The notes beneath the pieces were generated by a model. The model made no database searches and was not told the DNA's origin. It saw only the letters and a program-made list of their open reading frames with translations. From the NCBI GenBank assembly GCA_021821185.1, contig JAKACU010000081.1, positions 1 through 8,175 on the forward strand: a stretch of 8,175 bases of DNA, written 5' to 3'. Origin of the DNA: Bacillota bacterium. GTDB lineage: Bacteria > Bacillota > Bacilli > Alicyclobacillales > SLC66. The translations under genes were made by a program, and so were the position numbers. Shown piece by piece: positions 5,777-8,175 of this stretch. Position 1 is the stretch's first letter. Every line of letters starts with the position of its first letter.

Positions 5777-6148
5777 ATGGAATTGTTTGTTGAAATACCT
5801 TCGAGTAAAAATGCTCGCGCCTTGGGATTTGCTTTCACATCCCTTGGCGCAAGATTGCAACGAGCACCACACGGATCGAATTTTACACGCATTCGACTCG
5901 ACAAGGATACCAACCGCCTGATAGTCCATATTCACGACCATCTTAGAGATGTCACAAATGTATGGAGACACTTCAAAGGCGCGGAATACGAGATGATCGG
6001 CAATGGTTTGCACACAGAAACAAACGAACAACTCGTGGTGTATCGAAACGCTAATGGCGAATTGTTCGCTCGTCCCATGGCGATGTTTTACGGCAAAAAT
6101 GAACAGGGTGTGCAACGATTCGAGAGGGTGATCCAAGATGAATTATGA
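5777..6148 (+). CDS. DUF1653 domain protein with an extra N-terminal half
   Basis: A 123-residue protein. Residues 62-118 match DUF1653: VWRHFKGAEYEMIG, HTETNEQLVVYR (78-90), RPMAMFYG (99-106) and a final QRFERV. The family is short, frequent in phages and bacteria, and without an established function. Usually the domain stands alone in about 60-80 residues. Here it is preceded by about 60 residues (MELFVEIPSSKNARALGFAF and a strand-rich IRLDKDTNRLIVHIHD) that I cannot place. I start at ATG 5777 with GAGGTG (5764-5769) 7 bases ahead; a frame back to GTG 5762 would overlap that site and the previous stop. Its last 11 bases overlap the helicase-like gene that follows. Context suggests a role in DNA metabolism, but this is position only. 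Confidence 0.85.
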   Translation: MELFVEIPSSKNARALGFAFTSLGARLQRAPHGSNFTRIRLDKDTNRLIVHIHDHLRDVTNVWRHFKGAEYEMIGNGLHTETNEQLVVYRNANGELFARPMAMFYGKNEQGVQRFERVIQDEL

Positions 6149-7514
6149 GGATTTTTTGCAATCCAAATTGACCATTATCCCATCAAGTGGGTTTTCGATC
6201 GAAAGAGAAGAACTTGGCGATTATCTGTTTGAGTTTCAAAAAGATTTAGTGAAATGGGCACTTATGCGAGGTCGTGCAGCGTTGTTTGCGTCCACGGGAA
6301 TGGGAAAAACGCGCATATCACTCGAATGGGCACGGCATGTATGCCAATCCGCGAAAGGGGATGTGTTAATTTTAGCGCCCTTAGCTGTCGCCAAACAAAC
6401 ACAGCGTGAAGCTGATGAGATCGGTATTCGAACACATGTTAGCGAAGGTGAACACGACGTTCAGCCCGGTATCAATATCACTAACTACGACAAAATGCAC
6501 AAATTTGACTTATCCCGATTTGTTGGGATTGTGTTAGATGAGTCATCTATCATCAAACACGCATCAAGTAAAATGAGAGACCACATCATCCAATCATTCC
6601 ATGACACGCCGTACAAACTAGCTTGCACAGCTACACCTGCCCCGAATGACTATATGGAACTGGGCAATCACGCAGAGTTTTTAGGTGTCATGTCAAGGCT
6701 TGAGATGCTATCTATGTATTTTGTGCATGATGGCGGCGATACATCTAAGTGGCGTCTCAAAGGTCATGCGCAGTCTGGGTTTTGGCAATGGGTCAGTTCG
6801 TGGGCTGCCATGATTCGAAAACCTTCTGATTTAGGTTATTCCGACGATCTGTATCGTTTGCCTGAACTTATTATGCAAGACATATTGGTGGACACCGATA
6901 AGGCGCCAGAAGGTCATCTCTTCCCGGTAACGGCTATCACCTTGCAAGAAAGACAAAGAGCAAGGCGAGCAACGATTCAAGAGCGTTGTGAAAAGGTGGC
7001 AGAGATTGCGTTAGCGTCAGAGAAACCGTTTTTGATTTGGTGTGATCTTAACGACGAATCGTCATACATTGCAAAATTATTGCCTGGTGCCGTGGAGGTG
7101 AAAGGTTCAGATCCTAGCGAACACAAAGAACGCGCCATGATCGACTTTGCTGACGGGAATATACCGTATCTCGTCACAAAAGCATCTATAGCTGGATGGG
7201 GTCTAAATTGGCAAGTGTGTTCCAATATGGCTTTCGTCGGTATGAACGATTCCTTCGAAGCACTCTATCAAGCCGTTCGAAGATGTTATCGCTTTGGACA
7301 AACGAAGCCTGTCCACGTATACATGATTAGCACGGCATTAGAAGGCGCGATTGTTTCCAATGTCAAAAGGAAGGAATCTGATTTTGAGCGCATGCAAGAT
7401 CAAATGAGCCAATACACACGAGAATTCGTACAAGCTAACGTGCGTAACGCAGGGAAAACACAAACGGAATATCAACCATCTCAAACAATGTCTATTCCGG
7501 ACTGGTTACAATAA
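6138..7514 (+). CDS. SNF2-family DNA helicase/translocase
   Basis: A 458-residue superfamily 2 ATPase of the small phage SNF2-like type. In order: a Q-motif region (FEFQKDLVKWAL, 31-42), Walker A STGMGKT (52-58), motif Ia LILAPLAV, motif II VLDESS with D134 and E135, motif III CTATPAPN (163-170), then after a variable insertion motif V GWGLNWQ (353-359) and motif VI QAVRRCYRFGQ (378-388) with its arginines. All ATPase motifs are intact. There is no SNF2 chromatin-type accessory domain and no nuclease domain; the C-terminal 40 residues are polar and end in IPDWLQ. Such proteins translocate on double-stranded DNA; their exact role in phages is not settled. It starts at ATG 6138, 9 bases after GAGAGGG (6122-6128), and overlaps the DUF1653 gene. 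A methyltransferase follows after 41 bases, a common phage pairing. Confidence 0.92.
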   Translation: MNYEDFLQSKLTIIPSSGFSIEREELGDYLFEFQKDLVKWALMRGRAALFASTGMGKTRISLEWARHVCQSAKGDVLILAPLAVAKQTQREADEIGIRTHVSEGEHDVQPGINITNYDKMHKFDLSRFVGIVLDESSIIKHASSKMRDHIIQSFHDTPYKLACTATPAPNDYMELGNHAEFLGVMSRLEMLSMYFVHDGGDTSKWRLKGHAQSGFWQWVSSWAAMIRKPSDLGYSDDLYRLPELIMQDILVDTDKAPEGHLFPVTAITLQERQRARRATIQERCEKVAEIALASEKPFLIWCDLNDESSYIAKLLPGAVEVKGSDPSEHKERAMIDFADGNIPYLVTKASIAGWGLNWQVCSNMAFVGMNDSFEALYQAVRRCYRFGQTKPVHVYMISTALEGAIVSNVKRKESDFERMQDQMSQYTREFVQANVRNAGKTQTEYQPSQTMSIPDWLQ

Positions 7515-7555
7515 TCGACGAAATTACTTTAATTACAAAAATCGGAGGAATTCTA

Positions 7556-8175
7556 ATGAATGTAAACGTAGATCACCAAATGATCACAGAACAATTCGCA
7601 TTGTACAACGGCGACAGTATCGACGTGATGAAAGGTATGCCAGACGAATCTATACATTTTTCGATCTTTTCACCGCCATTTAGTTCCCTGTATATTTATT
7701 CAGACAGCCCTAGAGATATGGGCAATGTGAAGAACGACGAAGAATTTTTTCAGCAATTTTCGTTCCTCGTCAAAGAACTTTATCGCATCCTCAAACCAGG
7801 TCGCCTCATGGCCGTACACTGCATGAATTTACCAACTTCCAAACAAAGAGACGGATATATTGGAATCCGCGATTTTCGTGGTGACTTAATACGTGCTTTT
7901 CAGAAGGAAGGATTTATTTATCACAGCGAAGTGTGTATTTGGAAAAATCCAGTTACGGCCATGCAACGTACAAAGGCTCTAGGCTTGCTGCATAAAACCA
8001 TCCGCAAGGATAGCGCCATGAGCAGACAGGGGATTCCGGATTATTTGGTCGTCATGCGAAAACCAGGAGAAAACCAAGAACCGATCAGCCACACCAAGGA
8101 AGAGTATCCCGTGGACAAATGGCAAAACGTCGCTTCTCCCGTGTGGATGGACATTAACGCATCGGAAACGTTGCA
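7556..8175 (+). CDS. DNA methyltransferase (N4/N6 type), 5' part only
   Basis: An open frame from ATG 7556, with GGAGGA (7544-7549) 6 bases ahead, to the window end: about 206 residues with no stop. Residues 12-42 (FALYNGDSID, then SIHFSIFSPPF) hold the catalytic motif IV as S39-P40-P41-F42, in the (D/N/S)PP(Y/F) pattern of amino-methyltransferases acting on adenine N6 or cytosine N4. Conserved ELYRILKPGRLMAVH and VCIWKNPVTAMQRTK follow, and the fragment ends in SPVWMDINASETLQ, which in relatives precedes the SAM-binding FxGxG motif. Motif order IV before I indicates the beta-type arrangement. The SAM motif must lie beyond 8175, so completeness cannot be judged. No restriction enzyme is visible; with the SNF2 gene it probably modifies phage DNA, which is inferred from similar phage gene order. 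The target sequence is unknown. Confidence 0.88.
   Translation, partial: MNVNVDHQMITEQFALYNGDSIDVMKGMPDESIHFSIFSPPFSSLYIYSDSPRDMGNVKNDEEFFQQFSFLVKELYRILKPGRLMAVHCMNLPTSKQRDGYIGIRDFRGDLIRAFQKEGFIYHSEVCIWKNPVTAMQRTKALGLLHKTIRKDSAMSRQGIPDYLVVMRKPGENQEPISHTKEEYPVDKWQNVASPVWMDINASETL

Noticed and set aside
5555..6136. A 193-codon open frame on the - strand.
   Set aside because: It is antisense to three well-supported + strand genes (helicase end, small protein, DUF1653), has no recognisable domain and no good ribosome binding site. It is a shadow of their codon pattern.
7592..7606. QFALY in the methyltransferase as a clamp-binding pentapeptide.
   Set aside because: This is the usual strand before the NGD motif in this methyltransferase family, so the resemblance is best explained by that fold.
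6138..8175. SNF2 helicase plus methyltransferase as a DISARM- or BREX-like defence system.
   Set aside because: No PLD nuclease, DUF1998 gene, PglZ, Lon-like protease or other required partner is visible, and the genes continue a phage replication operon.
1..8175. CRISPR arrays, tRNA or rRNA genes, insertion sequences.
   Set aside because: No regularly spaced repeat-spacer pattern, cloverleaf, rRNA-like sequence or transposase was seen on either strand; the only tandem repeats are those in the initiator linker.

Overview
The window is a replication and recombination module of a tailed phage or prophage from a low- to mid-GC Gram-positive host. Bacillota is likely, perhaps a Bacillales or Alicyclobacillus-like genus, but the genus is an inference. 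Pointers are strong AGGAGG-type ribosome binding sites, a G39P-type helicase loader beside a DnaB-family helicase, a 'YPRR..K..A..AW' replisome-organiser protein, and the typical phage run of PD-(D/E)XK nuclease, SSB, DUF1653, SNF2 helicase and DNA methylase. Every gene I accept is on the + strand and most are tightly spaced or overlapping. No integrase, repressor or structural gene is in view, so temperate versus lytic cannot be decided.

Left block (1-2434): the 3' end of a PD-(D/E)XK nuclease-like gene with a Cys cluster, a full-length DnaN-type sliding clamp, an SSB with an acidic DDLPF tip, and a DEDDh 3'-5' exonuclease carrying a C-terminal DUF3820 domain. A 9-bp hairpin without a U-tract lies just after the exonuclease. 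Together these genes supply DNA processivity, single-strand protection and end processing; no DNA polymerase is present.

Boundary (2435-2854): a 12-bp perfect inverted repeat in AT-rich, promoter-like DNA lies directly upstream of a 59-residue ribbon-helix-helix protein, which looks like an autoregulated switch between two transcription units. Promoter-like hexamers occur again between this gene and the next.

Replication-initiation block (2855-5580): a replisome organiser/initiator gene, the helicase loader and the DnaB helicase. Two observations stand out. The initiator reading frame is interrupted by an in-frame TAA at 3017-3019 although sequence on both sides still reads as one conserved protein. 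The linker-coding part of the same gene holds several GGATAT motifs, a 16-bp repeat at 21-bp period, a 12-bp-period repeat and an AT-rich stretch, which is the architecture of a phage origin embedded in its initiator gene.

Right block (5583-8175): a 60-residue unknown protein, a DUF1653 protein with an unrecognised N-terminal half, an SNF2-type helicase/translocase, and a DNA methyltransferase that runs off the window end. I see no CRISPR, tRNA, rRNA, insertion sequence or intein. I do not see a clearly new defence or mobile system. The most unusual points are the phage clamp, the broken initiator, its embedded repeats and the operator-like inverted repeat.
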